A stretch of 64,000 nucleotides of DNA from Levilactobacillus bambusae (GTDB lineage Bacteria > Bacillota > Bacilli > Lactobacillales > Lactobacillaceae). The notes under the pieces are model-generated. The model saw nothing but the letters and a program-made list of their open reading frames with translations. It was not told where the DNA came from and ran no database searches. The translations under genes and the position numbers were made by a program. The stretch is from positions 124,001 to 188,000 of the forward strand of contig NZ_QCXQ01000001.1 of NCBI RefSeq assembly GCF_003124125.1, read 5' to 3'. Shown here one piece after another: positions 55,293 to 64,000 of the stretch (position 1 is the stretch's first letter; each line of letters starts with the position of its first letter).

Positions 55293-56394
55293 CCAGTTAG
55301 TGCAGCGGTTTGAGCAATTTGCACCCCGCCAAATTGCTGAAAAAAACGATCCCGTTGGGTTACAAATCGGGGATTTAGCTGCGGAGATTCATAAGGTAAT
55401 GGTGACCTTGGATGTTCGGCCCGAAGTCGTGGACGAGGCAATTGCCCAGGGGGCGGACTTTATCTTTTCTCACCATCCCGTTATGTTTCGACCCGCAAAG
55501 AACTTGGATTTAAGCGACCCGCAGAATGCGATGTACGCTAAGCTCATTCAGCATCGGATCACCGTTTATTCGGCACATACCAACCTAGATTCGGCCGATG
55601 GTGGGATGAACGATTGGCTGGCAGAGGCCCTTGACTTACATGAAACGGTGGGTCTATGGGACGGGGTAGTTGAACCCGAATACTTGTTGTGCGTCCACGT
55701 TCCCACGATCTATGCGGATGCCATCCGGCTGGCCCTGGTAAAGGCTGGAACGGGTGAAACCTCCAGTTATACCGGGGGTAGTTACACGTCCCACGGCCGA
55801 AGCTTTTTTACGTTGAACGAAGGGGCAAATCCCGCTATGGGTGAGGTGGGCGAGCAAAACGAGGTGGATGAAGTTGCCATTGAGGTGCGGGTTAGTGAAT
55901 CTCAAGTCACAAACGTTGTTGACATCATTAATCAGGTTCACCCCTTTGATACACCAGCCTACACCCTAACGCCGCTGGCACGGGCCGGTCATCAGTACAG
56001 CATGGGGCGGGTTGGCAACTTGGCTAGCCCAACAACCGTTCGGGAGTTTGCGGAGCGGTGCAAGAAAATTTTTCAAGTGAACGGTCTACGATTAATTTCA
56101 CATCATCCCGACCAGATCGTCAATCGGGTTGCCGTTTTGGGTGGGGACGGGGGAAAATTTTACCGGTTGGCTCAGCAAAAGGGTGCCGACGTCTATGTAA
56201 CGGGAGACGTTTACTACCACACGGGTCATGATATGCTGGCGGCTGGAATGAACGCAATTGATCCCGGCCACCATATTGAAGCGATTTGCATTCCGAAGCT
56301 CGTCACCCTGTTTACCCGGTGGTCGGCTCAATATGATTGGAATTTAGAAGTTTCGGCTTCAAGTTTAAACACCGATCCCTTTACCTTTCTCTAG
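55282..56394 (+). CDS. Nif3-like dinuclear metal center protein
   Basis: A 370-residue NIF3/YqfO family protein with metal ligands in FSHHPVMF near 65, AHTNLDSADGGMNDWL near 100 and the C-terminal TGDVYYH segment. It includes the extra central PII-like domain found in the YqfO type. Often annotated as GTP cyclohydrolase I type 2, but true activity is uncertain. GTG start overlapping trmK. Confidence 0.93.
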   Translation: MKASQLVQRFEQFAPRQIAEKNDPVGLQIGDLAAEIHKVMVTLDVRPEVVDEAIAQGADFIFSHHPVMFRPAKNLDLSDPQNAMYAKLIQHRITVYSAHTNLDSADGGMNDWLAEALDLHETVGLWDGVVEPEYLLCVHVPTIYADAIRLALVKAGTGETSSYTGGSYTSHGRSFFTLNEGANPAMGEVGEQNEVDEVAIEVRVSESQVTNVVDIINQVHPFDTPAYTLTPLARAGHQYSMGRVGNLASPTTVREFAERCKKIFQVNGLRLISHHPDQIVNRVAVLGGDGGKFYRLAQQKGADVYVTGDVYYHTGHDMLAAGMNAIDPGHHIEAICIPKLVTLFTRWSAQYDWNLEVSASSLNTDPFTFL

Positions 56395-56432
56395 TTTTAT
56401 CCGCCGTTTAATTTAAATAAGGAGTGGTCATT

Positions 56433-57677
56433 ATGGCAAAGTACGCCAACTTAATTCCCCGATTTTTAGACTATGTTCAAATCAATACGCGATCCGATGG
56501 AAACTCTGAAACCATTCCGTCGACGCCCCGACTCACTGAATTTGCCAACCGGTTAGTTGCTGACTTAAACGCAATTGGTGTGAGCCACGTTCGGATTAAC
56601 TCACAATCCGCTTACGTCCTGGGGACAATTCCGGCTAACGTTTCCGCTCCCGTTAAGTCCGTTGGCTTTATTGCCCATTTCGATACCGCTGACTTTAATT
56701 CGGTCGGGGTTAAGCCGCAGATTCATGAAAACTATGATGGTCAATCTAAAATTCAATTGGATCAGGCGGGTGAGTACGTGCTTGACCCGGCCGTTTTTCC
56801 AAATCTAAAAAAGTATGCGGGTCAGACCCTAATTACAACGGATGGAACCACCCTTTTAGGGGCTGATGATAAGGCGGGGGTAGTCGAAATCATGGCCCTG
56901 GCCGAAATGTTATTGGCCCATCCCGAAATCAAACACGGGGATGTTCAAATCGCATTGGGACCGGATGAAGAAATTGGAACGGGGGCTGACCATTTTGATG
57001 TGGCAGACTTTGGGGCCGATATTGCCTACACTGTTGATGGTGGTCCGCTGGGTGAATTAGAATATGAAACATTTAACGCGGCCGATGCCCAGGTTGAATT
57101 TACGGGAACCAACGTCCACCCTGGATCGGCGAAGGGCATTATGGTGAACGCCAACCAGTTAGCGATGGACTACCATGCCGCTTTGCCGAGTCATGATCGG
57201 CCCGAGTTAACGTCGGGACGGGAAGGCTTCTTTCACCTGTACGAGATGAACGGGACGCCGGAAGCAGCCCATTTAGGTTATATCATCCGGGATCACGACC
57301 GCGAAAAATTTGAGAACCGCAAACGTCTTATGAGTCAGCTAGCTGCGCAAATGAACGAAAAATTAGGTGGCGATCGGGTTAAGCTGGTTCTTCACGATGA
57401 ATACTATAATATGCGTGAAGTGATTGAAACCGATATGGCGGTTGTTAACCTAGCCGAAGAGGCGATGAAGGAACTCAACATCCAACCCGATATTTTTCCG
57501 GTTCGGGGTGGCACAGACGGTTCAAAAATTTCATTTATGGGCCTTCCAACGCCGAATCTATTTGCCGGAGCGGAGAATATGCACGGGCGTTACGAGTTTG
57601 TCTCCGAAGAAACGATGGTAAAAGCCGTGGATGTGTTGGTTCGAATCGTGGAATTAAACGCAGAAAAACGGGTTTAA
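56433..57677 (+). CDS. pepT: Peptidase T (tripeptide aminopeptidase)
   Basis: A 414-residue M20-family zinc peptidase that removes the N-terminal residue from tripeptides. It has HFDTAD near 80, [10 protein letters not shown] near 140, [10 protein letters not shown] near 175 and [12 protein letters not shown]. The dimerisation domain and RGGTDGS near 350 follow. ATG 56433 with AAGGAG 8 nt upstream. Confidence 0.96.
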   Translation: MAKYANLIPRFLDYVQINTRSDGNSETIPSTPRLTEFANRLVADLNAIGVSHVRINSQSAYVLGTIPANVSAPVKSVGFIAHFDTADFNSVGVKPQIHENYDGQSKIQLDQAGEYVLDPAVFPNLKKYAGQTLITTDGTTLLGADDKAGVVEIMALAEMLLAHPEIKHGDVQIALGPDEEIGTGADHFDVADFGADIAYTVDGGPLGELEYETFNAADAQVEFTGTNVHPGSAKGIMVNANQLAMDYHAALPSHDRPELTSGREGFFHLYEMNGTPEAAHLGYIIRDHDREKFENRKRLMSQLAAQMNEKLGGDRVKLVLHDEYYNMREVIETDMAVVNLAEEAMKELNIQPDIFPVRGGTDGSKISFMGLPTPNLFAGAENMHGRYEFVSEETMVKAVDVLVRIVELNAEKRV

Positions 57678-57707
57678 ACGGTTCATGCAACAAACAATGG
57701 GGCGGCT

Positions 57708-57815
57708 GTGACATTAGTCATCTAAGCCTGGCAAAATAGGGATCATCCCGTAATACGAATTCTTTGTTCGTGTTTGGGGATGATCCCTATTTTGATTTGG
57801 CTCGACTAATGTCAC
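57708..57815. repeat. Long composite inverted repeat after pepT
   Basis: Nested arms span 108 nt. The outer pair is GTGACATTAGTC (57708-57719) and GACTAATGTCAC (57804-57815). The middle pair is a 17-bp perfect pair beginning AAAATAGGG (57733-57749) and ending CCTATTTT (57777-57793). The inner pair is ACGAA/TTCGT (57755-57771). The middle part can act as a bidirectional terminator, but the outer arms are not needed for that. Confidence 0.8.
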
Positions 57816-57898
57816 GTAACTACTGGCACGATTTGTGTTTTTGAGCGAAGCGAACTTATCTCATAACCCTTTTTATTTACATAAGTTCAATATATCTA

Positions 57899-57940
57899 TT
57901 TACAAGTGTAAAGATATTTAGTATTATGAAAGCGTATTCA
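57899..57940 (+). promoter_or_regulatory. deoCBD promoter with palindrome and cre-like site
   Basis: -35 TTTACA (57899-57904), 17 bp, -10 TATTAT (57922-57927). The -35 is the left half of a perfect TTTACA-AG-TGTAAA palindrome (57899-57912), a possible DeoR-type operator. TGAAAGCGTATTCA (57927-57940) matches the cre consensus with one mismatch and overlaps the transcript start. Confidence 0.7.
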
Positions 57941-57962
57941 AAGAAGAAGAGGAGTTGCTATC

Positions 57963-58610
57963 ATGAACTTAAATAAATATATTGACCATACGATTCTCAA
58001 CCCGGACGCCACGGAAGCTGACGTAGATAAAATTATTTCGGAAGCTAAGCAATATGACTTTGCCTCCGTTTGTGTTAATCCTTATTGGGTCGCCCGCTCC
58101 CATGAAAAATTAGCAGATTCGGACGTTGAAGTTTGTACAGTTATTGGCTTTCCGTTGGGGGCGACGACGACGGCAAGTAAGGTTTTTGAGGCTCAGGATG
58201 CCATTCAAAATGGTGCAGACGAGTTAGATATGGTCTTAAACATTGGTGAGTTAAAGGCCGGCCACGACGAAGCCGTTTACGATGATATTAAAGCGGTTAC
58301 GGAGACGGGACACGCAGCAAATAAACTGGTCAAAGTGATCCTAGAGACCAGTTTCCTATCGGATGAAGAAATTGTAAGGGCTTCCGAATTAACGGAAAAG
58401 GCCGGTGCTGATTTTGTTAAAACCTCAACCGGTTTTTCTAGTGCGGGTGCCAAAGTCCATGACGTGGCTTTAATGCGGGGAACCGTTGGTGACCGATTAG
58501 GAGTAAAGGCCTCGGGTGGTATTCATACAAAGGAAGAGGCATTGGCTCTCATCGACGCTGGGGCGACCCGATTAGGTGCCAGTGCTGGCGTCAAAATCAT
58601 GAACAGTTAG
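57963..58610 (+). CDS. deoC: Deoxyribose-phosphate aldolase DeoC
   Basis: DeoC splits 2-deoxyribose-5-phosphate into glyceraldehyde-3-phosphate and acetaldehyde. The 215-residue TIM-barrel protein has IDHTIL at the start, LVKVILETS near 117 and the Schiff-base Lys at residue 153 in [20 protein letters not shown] upstream. First gene of deoC-deoB-deoD for nucleoside catabolism. Confidence 0.97.
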   Translation: MNLNKYIDHTILNPDATEADVDKIISEAKQYDFASVCVNPYWVARSHEKLADSDVEVCTVIGFPLGATTTASKVFEAQDAIQNGADELDMVLNIGELKAGHDEAVYDDIKAVTETGHAANKLVKVILETSFLSDEEIVRASELTEKAGADFVKTSTGFSSAGAKVHDVALMRGTVGDRLGVKASGGIHTKEEALALIDAGATRLGASAGVKIMNS

Positions 58611-58625
58611 GAAGGAGAGCCAACA

Positions 58626-59819
58626 ATGGTCTACAAACGAGTTTTTACCATTGTATTAGATTCAGTCGGAATTGGGGAAGCCAGTGACGCAGATCAATTT
58701 AACGATGTTGGTGCGGACACGCTGGGACACATTGGTGAGTACTACCAGGGAAAATTACAGTTGCCAAACCTTGAAAAACTCGGGTTGGCCAATATTCGAC
58801 CTGACGCACCAATCACTGGGGTTGCGGTAGTTGACCAACCTCAGGGAGCCTACGGAAAAATGCACGAAGTCTCGGTTGGCAAGGACAGCATGGATGGGCA
58901 CTGGGAAATGATGGGGTTGCCGGTCAAGGAACCCTTAGGCTTTTTTCCCAACGGATTCCCGGAGGAGCTGATTCAACAAATCGAACGATTTAGCGGTCGC
59001 AAGGTGATTGTCAATACCCCTTACTCCGGAACGGATGTGATCCATGACTACGGGGAACATCAAATGCAGACGGGCGATTTGATCGTGTATACCTCGGGCG
59101 ACTCAGTTCTTCAGATTGCTGCTCATGAAGACGTTATTCCGTTGGAGGAACTGTACCGGATTTGTGACTACACCCGCTCCATTACGATTGATCAACCGTA
59201 CCGCATTGGCCGAATAATTGCGCGGCCCTACGTGGGTCCTGATAAGGATCATTTTACTAGAACGGCTAACCGGCATGACTTTACGCTCGCTCCAACGGGG
59301 CAAACCGATATGGATTTACTTAAGGCGGCCGGGTTGGATGTTTTAGCCGTTGGCAAGATTAACGACATTTTTTCAGGTCAGGGTATCACGGCCGGGGTTC
59401 ATACGGAGAGCAATCACGATGGGATGGTTGAAACCATCAAAAATGCGCGGCAGAATTTTTCGGGGTTGAGCTTTACTAACCTGGTCGACTTTGACGCCAT
59501 GTACGGTCATCGGCGTAACCCAGCCGGATATGGTGAAGCCCTAATGGCGTTTGACGAACAGTTAGGCGAGCTGCTTCAGGAATTAAACCCGGATGATTTA
59601 TTGTTGATTACGGCTGACCATGGTAACGATCCCGGGTATGAAGGGACCGACCATACGAGAGAATACGTGCCACTGTTAGCTTACTCACCATCATTTACCG
59701 GCGGAAAGTCACTGGGAACTCGGGCCACCTTTGCGGATTTAGGGGCAACCATCCTAGATAATTTTGCCATTCAAGCTAATCAACCCGGGTCGAGCTTTTT
59801 GGCCGACCTGAATGATTAA
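58626..59819 (+). CDS. deoB: Phosphopentomutase DeoB
   Basis: DeoB interconverts (deoxy)ribose-1-phosphate and -5-phosphate. The 397-residue alkaline-phosphatase-fold protein has [29 protein letters not shown] near 80-95, [13 protein letters not shown], and [10 protein letters not shown] and THTREY-like ([11 protein letters not shown]) metal sites. It lies 15 nt after deoC. Confidence 0.97.
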   Translation: MVYKRVFTIVLDSVGIGEASDADQFNDVGADTLGHIGEYYQGKLQLPNLEKLGLANIRPDAPITGVAVVDQPQGAYGKMHEVSVGKDSMDGHWEMMGLPVKEPLGFFPNGFPEELIQQIERFSGRKVIVNTPYSGTDVIHDYGEHQMQTGDLIVYTSGDSVLQIAAHEDVIPLEELYRICDYTRSITIDQPYRIGRIIARPYVGPDKDHFTRTANRHDFTLAPTGQTDMDLLKAAGLDVLAVGKINDIFSGQGITAGVHTESNHDGMVETIKNARQNFSGLSFTNLVDFDAMYGHRRNPAGYGEALMAFDEQLGELLQELNPDDLLLITADHGNDPGYEGTDHTREYVPLLAYSPSFTGGKSLGTRATFADLGATILDNFAIQANQPGSSFLADLND

Positions 59820-59832
59820 AGGGGGAAAACGC

Positions 59833-60543
59833 ATGAGTACACATTTAGAGGCAAAACAAGGAGAAATTGCGGACATTGTTTTACTACCTGGTGATCCACT
59901 CCGGGCCAAGCACATTGCTGAAACGTTTTTAGATCATCCCGTTCAGTATAACGGGGTTCGTAACGCACTTGGATTTACGGGGACCTATAAGGGCACCCGA
60001 ATTTCCGTTCAGGGCACAGGAATGGGAATTCCCTCGATTTCAATTTATACCAATGAACTCATCCGGTTTTACGGTGCCAAAAAATTAATTCGGGTGGGTA
60101 CCTGTGGCGGACTCGGTAAGGATGTGAAGCTGCGTGACGTTTTAATTGCTCAATCGGCTAGTACGGATTCCGGCTTTCTACGTTCGATCTTTGGGGATAC
60201 GGTAAATTATGCGCCGACAGCGGATTTCAACTTACTGCTGAACGCCTATGAGGCTGCAGAGAAAAATCAGGTTCCGGTTAAGGTCGGCAATATCCTGTCG
60301 GAAGATCAGTTTTATAACGATGAAATTAACCTGGAAAAGCTCCGGGACTATCAAATCCTGGGTGCCGAGATGGAAGCGGCGGCCCTATATACCATTGCGG
60401 CCAAGGCCAACGTTGCTGCATTAGCCGTTCTAACGGTCAGCGACCTGATGCTCACCGGTGAATCTACGAGCGCAAAAGAACGTGAAGAATCCTTTAACGA
60501 TATGATTACGGTGGCCCTTGAGGGTGCAATCAAAACAAATTAA
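59833..60543 (+). CDS. deoD: Purine-nucleoside phosphorylase DeoD
   Basis: DeoD splits purine (deoxy)nucleosides with phosphate. The 236-residue protein has the start [24 protein letters not shown], the [12 protein letters not shown] segment near 63, [16 protein letters not shown] near 180 and TVSDLML with the catalytic Asp near 204. The start ATG is at 59833 after AAAGGGGG. A longer frame to 59812 would remove spacing to the ribosome binding site. Confidence 0.97.
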   Translation: MSTHLEAKQGEIADIVLLPGDPLRAKHIAETFLDHPVQYNGVRNALGFTGTYKGTRISVQGTGMGIPSISIYTNELIRFYGAKKLIRVGTCGGLGKDVKLRDVLIAQSASTDSGFLRSIFGDTVNYAPTADFNLLLNAYEAAEKNQVPVKVGNILSEDQFYNDEINLEKLRDYQILGAEMEAAALYTIAAKANVAALAVLTVSDLMLTGESTSAKEREESFNDMITVALEGAIKTN

Positions 60544-60563
60544 ATTAAAATGGTCAAACGAAG

Positions 60564-60604
60564 AAAGTCTTGCCTAATATAGTGTTAGGTGGGACTTTTT
60601 TTGT
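60564..60604 (+). terminator. Terminator after deoD
   Basis: AAAGTCTTGCCTAA (60564-60577) pairs with TTAGGTGGGACTTT (60585-60598) using three G-T pairs, then a T run. Confidence 0.85.
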
Positions 60605-60618
60605 TTAGTCAAATTACT

Positions 60619-60646
60619 TTGAGTTTGCGGTTTAATCGGGTACACT
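60619..60646 (+). promoter_or_regulatory. clpB promoter
   Basis: TTGAGT (60619-60624), 16 bp, TACACT (60641-60646). I see no CIRCE and no convincing CtsR box beside it. Confidence 0.5.
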
Positions 60647-60680
60647 CAGTTTGAAAATAATTGTGAAATGTGGTGAATTA

Positions 60681-63296
60681 ATGAATCCAGAACAAATGAC
60701 AGAAGCAGTAACGGCGGCCCTGGCCGAGGCACAGAAAATTACTCAAACCCGGCATCAACAAAACATTGGGATTGCCCAACTCTTTAAGTTTTTAATTCAA
60801 CCGGGAGAACTTGCCCGCCAGCTATTTTCTCAGGCCGGGGTAGAGCTCACCGCGTTAGAGAACGAGTTAAACCAGGAGCTAGATGGCATTGCCGTGGTAG
60901 ATGGATCTGGCGTTCAATACGGGCAAACGGTCTCGCCCCAGTTGGCAGAGCTGTTTCAAAGGGCGGATGGCGTCCGTCAGACGCTGGATGACGACTACGT
61001 GGCTGTTGATACCCTGGTGATTGCTTTAATGCAGCTATCTGGAAATCGACTCACGGACTACCTGCAATCACAGGGGGTCAACGAAGAAAGAATGACCGAA
61101 ATTGTTATGAAGAATCGGGATGGTGAAAAAGTGACATCGAAAACGCAAGAATCACAATTTAAAGCGTTAGAAAAGTATGGATCGGATCTGACGAAAGCAG
61201 CGCGGTCAGGAAAGATGGATCCCATCATTGGCCGGGATGAAGAAATTCTATCCGTTATTCGAATTTTGTCCCGTAAGACGAAAAATAACGCAATTTTAAT
61301 TGGTGAACCCGGGGTGGGAAAAACAGCCATCGTTGAGGGATTAGCCCAACGAATCGTTCGGGGCGACGTGCCCGAAAACTTAAAGAATAAGACCATTTAT
61401 TCGTTAGATATGGGATCGCTGATTGCGGGGGCCAAGTACCGGGGCGAGTTTGAGGAACGGTTAAAGGCGGTCCTTAAGGCCGTGAAAAAAAGTGACGGTC
61501 AAATTATTATGTTTATTGATGAAATTCATACGATTGTTGGGGCCGGAAAGACCGAAGGCAGTATGGACGCCGGTAACCTCCTAAAACCAATGCTGGCCCG
61601 CGGGGAACTCCATTTAATTGGGGCCACGACCCTGGATGAATACCGGGAAAACCTCGAAAAGGATAAGGCGCTCGATCGCCGGTTCCAGCGGGTCTTAGTC
61701 AGCGAACCCTCCGTTTCAGACACCATTACCATTCTCCGGGGACTCCGGGAGGGGTTTGAAATCCACCACGGGGTTCGAATTCACGATAACGCTCTAGTTG
61801 CGGCAGCTAAACTCTCCGATCGGTATATCACGGATCGCTATTTACCCGATAAAGCCATTGATTTAGTGGATGAAGCATCCGCCACTATTCGGGTTGAGAT
61901 GAATTCGGCGCCGACAGAGTTAGATCAGGCTGAGCGGCAGCAAATGCGGCTAGAGGTGGAAAAAACGGCCCTTGAAGCGGAAACTGATGCCGCTTCTAAA
62001 AAGCGGTTAGTTGAATTGCAAAAGCAACTCGCTGACGTTTCTGAACGGGTTCATGAATTATCCGCCCGCTGGACGGCAGAAAAAGATGCGATTTCAGTCT
62101 TAGGTCAAAAGAAGGCCGAGTTAGATCAAGCCAAACACGACTTAGAAACGGCCGAACAAAATTACGATCTCAACGCCGCAGCCGTTTTACAGCACGGAAC
62201 CATCCCGAACCTAGAAGCAGAATTAGCGCAGTTAGAACAAACGGATCATTCGGATGATTGGTTGGTCTCAGAGTCCGTAACGGAGGGCGATATTGCCAAT
62301 GTGGTCAGCCGAATGACCGGAATTCCGGTGGCCAAACTAGTGGCTGGGGAACGAGAAAAGCTGCTGCATTTGGCTGATCACCTCCACGAGCGGGTAGTGG
62401 GTCAGGATCAAGCCGTTACGGCCGTTGCCGATGCGGTTATCCGCTCCCGGGCCGGTTTGCAGGACCCCCAAAAGCCCCTGGGATCCTTCCTCTTTCTGGG
62501 CCCGACTGGAGTGGGAAAGACCGAGTTGGCTAAGGCTTTGGCCGAGGACCTGTTCGATTCGGAAAACCACATGGTTCGGATTGATATGTCAGAATACATG
62601 GAAAAGGAGTCGGTTTCGCGGCTAATTGGGGCGGCACCTGGGTACATTGGCTACGAACAGGGCGGCCAATTAACTGAGGCGGTTCGCCGAAACCCCTATT
62701 CGATCGTACTATTTGATGAAATTGAAAAGGCTAATCCGGACGTTTTTAATGTCTTGCTTCAGGTTTTGGATGATGGGCGCTTAACGGATGGGCAGGGTCG
62801 AACGGTCGACTTTAAAAATACGATTTTGATTATGACATCGAACCTGGGTTCAGACGTTATCCTTGAGGGGACTGACGAGCAAGGGGTGATTAGTCAATCG
62901 GCAAGGGAGGACGTTGCCAACCTGCTAAAGCAGTCGTTTCGCCCCGAGTTTTTAAACCGAATTGATGACGTCATTATGTTTACCCCGCTGAACCTTAAGG
63001 ATGTTGAACAGATTGTCGTTAAAATGGTTCAGGCGCTCTCTGATCGGTTAGCGGATCAAGATATTCAGCTAGTGATTAGCGACGAAGCAAAGAAGTGGTT
63101 GGCCCAAAATGGGTACGTGCCTGCATTTGGGGCCCGGCCACTCGCCCGGTACATTACAAATGCCGTGGAAACTCCGTTGGCGCGAGAAATTGTGGCGGGA
63201 CAGGTTGCACCGCATAGCCGCGTCACAATCAGTCTGGCAGATAACCAGTTGAACTTTACGACGACCCCGAGTCACCCCGAAGATGCTGATCTTTAA
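60681..63296 (+). CDS. clpB: ATP-dependent disaggregase ClpB
   Basis: ClpB pulls apart protein aggregates with the DnaK system. The 871-residue protein has an N domain (1-150) and AAA domain 1 with GEPGVGKT near 208 and Walker [11 protein letters not shown]. The coiled-coil middle domain (about 405-530) separates ClpB from ClpC/ClpE. AAA domain 2 has GPTGVGKT near 607 and VLFDEIEKA. No zinc finger or UVR motif and no ClpP-binding loop were noticed. ATG 60681 is chosen, and the frame extends upstream to 60651 without support. Confidence 0.95.
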   Translation: MNPEQMTEAVTAALAEAQKITQTRHQQNIGIAQLFKFLIQPGELARQLFSQAGVELTALENELNQELDGIAVVDGSGVQYGQTVSPQLAELFQRADGVRQTLDDDYVAVDTLVIALMQLSGNRLTDYLQSQGVNEERMTEIVMKNRDGEKVTSKTQESQFKALEKYGSDLTKAARSGKMDPIIGRDEEILSVIRILSRKTKNNAILIGEPGVGKTAIVEGLAQRIVRGDVPENLKNKTIYSLDMGSLIAGAKYRGEFEERLKAVLKAVKKSDGQIIMFIDEIHTIVGAGKTEGSMDAGNLLKPMLARGELHLIGATTLDEYRENLEKDKALDRRFQRVLVSEPSVSDTITILRGLREGFEIHHGVRIHDNALVAAAKLSDRYITDRYLPDKAIDLVDEASATIRVEMNSAPTELDQAERQQMRLEVEKTALEAETDAASKKRLVELQKQLADVSERVHELSARWTAEKDAISVLGQKKAELDQAKHDLETAEQNYDLNAAAVLQHGTIPNLEAELAQLEQTDHSDDWLVSESVTEGDIANVVSRMTGIPVAKLVAGEREKLLHLADHLHERVVGQDQAVTAVADAVIRSRAGLQDPQKPLGSFLFLGPTGVGKTELAKALAEDLFDSENHMVRIDMSEYMEKESVSRLIGAAPGYIGYEQGGQLTEAVRRNPYSIVLFDEIEKANPDVFNVLLQVLDDGRLTDGQGRTVDFKNTILIMTSNLGSDVILEGTDEQGVISQSAREDVANLLKQSFRPEFLNRIDDVIMFTPLNLKDVEQIVVKMVQALSDRLADQDIQLVISDEAKKWLAQNGYVPAFGARPLARYITNAVETPLAREIVAGQVAPHSRVTISLADNQLNFTTTPSHPEDADL

Positions 63297-63341
63297 TGGC
63301 TGACGGGGTGTGCCGAATGGATCGGATACTCGAATTTTAAT

Positions 63342-63393
63342 GGATCGTCAGTTAAACTCGGTTGCTTTTGGGGGCGGGTTTAACTGACGATCC
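63342..63393 (+). terminator. Hairpin after clpB
   Basis: A 16-bp perfect stem (63342-63357 and 63378-63393, GGATCGTCAG...CTGACGATCC) with a 20-nt loop. The T run is poor (AGTTTCG), so termination may be weak. Confidence 0.65.
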
Positions 63394-63461
63394 AGTTTCG
63401 TTATCGGGTGACCGGTATTCGAATACCTATTAGATGGCTGCGAACGTGCGTTCAGTTTTGC

Positions 63462-63490
63462 TTTCGCCGAGCCTCAGGGTCTGATATAAT
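63462..63490 (+). promoter_or_regulatory. dnaE promoter
   Basis: Extended -10 TGATATAAT (63482-63490) with TTTCGC (63462-63467) as a weak -35 at 17 bp. Confidence 0.65.
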
Positions 63491-63524
63491 AGAAGCAATT
63501 ATTTTTCGGAAGGAAGGATCAGCT

Positions 63525-64000
63525 ATGCGCGTGGCACCACTCCAAGTGATGAGTTCGTTTAGTCTGCTTCAAAGTCCAACCCGGCTTAATGATCTGGTTC
63601 AAGCGGCCAAGGACCGGGGCTACCAAACGATTGCGTTAACGGATCGAAACGTCTTGTATGGCACCGTGGCGTTTTATCATGCCTGCCAGTCTGCGGGGGT
63701 TACTCCCATTATCGGACTGACGTTAACGACCGCCGGGATAATCGATGAAACAACGTTAACGGATTGGGTCTTTCTGGCTAAGGATTTCGTGGGATACCAG
63801 CACCTGATGAAGCTGTCAACCGCCTATCAAACGCGGGAAGATGAGACACCGCTTAAACTAAGCGAATTGACGGCACTTTTAGGGCATTTAATGGTGCTCA
63901 CGCCGGCTGATAGTGAAGTCACGCGTCAAATTAACGTGGGTCAGCGACAGGCCGTCACCCATGCGCTCCAGTGGTTAGCGGAAGCGGCGGATGAAGCCAG
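63525..64000 (+). CDS. dnaE: DNA polymerase III DnaE alpha subunit, N-terminal fragment
   Basis: The first 158 codons of the DnaE polymerase, cut by the right edge, which extends primers before PolC takes over. The visible part is the PHP domain: VAPLQVMSSFSLLQSPTRLNDLV, then IALTDRNVLYGTVAFYHAC and GVTPIIGLTL. In most DnaE proteins the second motif reads LTDHN. Here His is Arg, in line with loss of metal binding in this domain in many Firmicutes. AAGGAAGGA precedes the ATG. Confidence 0.93.
   Translation, partial: MRVAPLQVMSSFSLLQSPTRLNDLVQAAKDRGYQTIALTDRNVLYGTVAFYHACQSAGVTPIIGLTLTTAGIIDETTLTDWVFLAKDFVGYQHLMKLSTAYQTREDETPLKLSELTALLGHLMVLTPADSEVTRQINVGQRQAVTHALQWLAEAADEA

Noticed and set aside
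60605-60628. AGTCAAATTACTTTGAG as a CtsR box for clpB
   Set aside because: CtsR needs two direct GGTCAAA-type heptamers. The second half here is inverted and mismatched.
1-64000. Mobile elements, prophage, CRISPR or defence genes
   Set aside because: I saw no transposase, integrase, Cas or restriction gene, no regular direct-repeat array, and no change in base use that would mark an insertion.

Overview
The window reads as a chromosomal core region of a low-to-moderate GC Gram-positive bacterium of the family Lactobacillaceae. The evidence is the Firmicutes order polC–rimP–nusA–ylxR–ylxQ–infB–rbfA–truB–ribF, hrcA–grpE–dnaK–dnaJ under CIRCE operators, a dltXABCD operon, two T-box leaders on tRNA-synthetase operons, CcpA-type cre sites and strong AAGGAGG-type ribosome binding sites. 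The exact genus cannot be fixed from the sequence alone. I see no rRNA, tRNA, CRISPR array, insertion sequence, prophage or attachment site. Both edges cut genes: the 3' end of polC on the left and the 5' end of dnaE on the right.

Layout. 1-7.9 kb: polC tail, then the transcription/translation operon (rimP, nusA, rnpM/ylxR, ylxQ, infB, rbfA) behind a leader with an intrinsic terminator, then truB-ribF. 7.9-12.8 kb: heat-shock operon with two CIRCE elements. 13.0-17.7 kb: dltXABCD for D-alanylation of teichoic acids, including a 49-codon dltX. 17.7-26.4 kb: lepA, an unrecognised small protein gene, a 3-methyladenine glycosylase gene, prmA-rsmE, a small membrane protein gene, rel, dtd and a HAD phosphatase gene. 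26.5-28.7 kb, minus strand: a YqkB/HesB-like protein, a fructosamine-kinase-family protein and an SH3b-amidase. 28.7-32.2 kb: T-box-controlled hisS-aspS. 32.3-37.5 kb: a YitT-family membrane protein, two CDP-glycerol glycerophosphotransferase-family proteins flanking a TagG-type permease (with no TagH ATPase nearby), then nfo. 37.6-43.0 kb: the bifunctional kinase/phosphorylase PPSR (minus), rpsU, yqeY, phoH-ybeY-dgkA-era-recO. 43.0-49.5 kb: T-box-controlled glyQS and the dnaG-rpoD operon. 49.8-54 kb: two universal stress proteins with cre sites, then minus-strand secreted and envelope genes and an EamA transporter. 54-60.6 kb: NUDIX, trmK, nif3-like, pepT, deoC-deoB-deoD. 60.6-64 kb: clpB and the start of dnaE.

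How it works together. Most of the window is growth machinery: ribosome assembly and translation factors, aminoacylation, replication priming and the primary sigma factor. It is mixed with protein quality control (DnaK system, ClpB), stringent response (Rel) and envelope polymer assembly (dlt, teichoic-acid transferases and permease, amidase, LysM protein). Regulation visible in the DNA includes CIRCE (HrcA), cre (CcpA) at both usp genes and at deoCBD, T-boxes, leader terminators upstream of rimP-nusA and dnaG-rpoD, and an rpsU leader hairpin.

Nothing here is an obviously new multigene system. The points most worth checking are the aspartate-type specifier in the hisS-first T-box, the nested inverted repeats at the dlt promoter, the long inverted repeat before deoC, the leader hairpins, and the orphan TagG-type permease between two glycerophosphotransferases.
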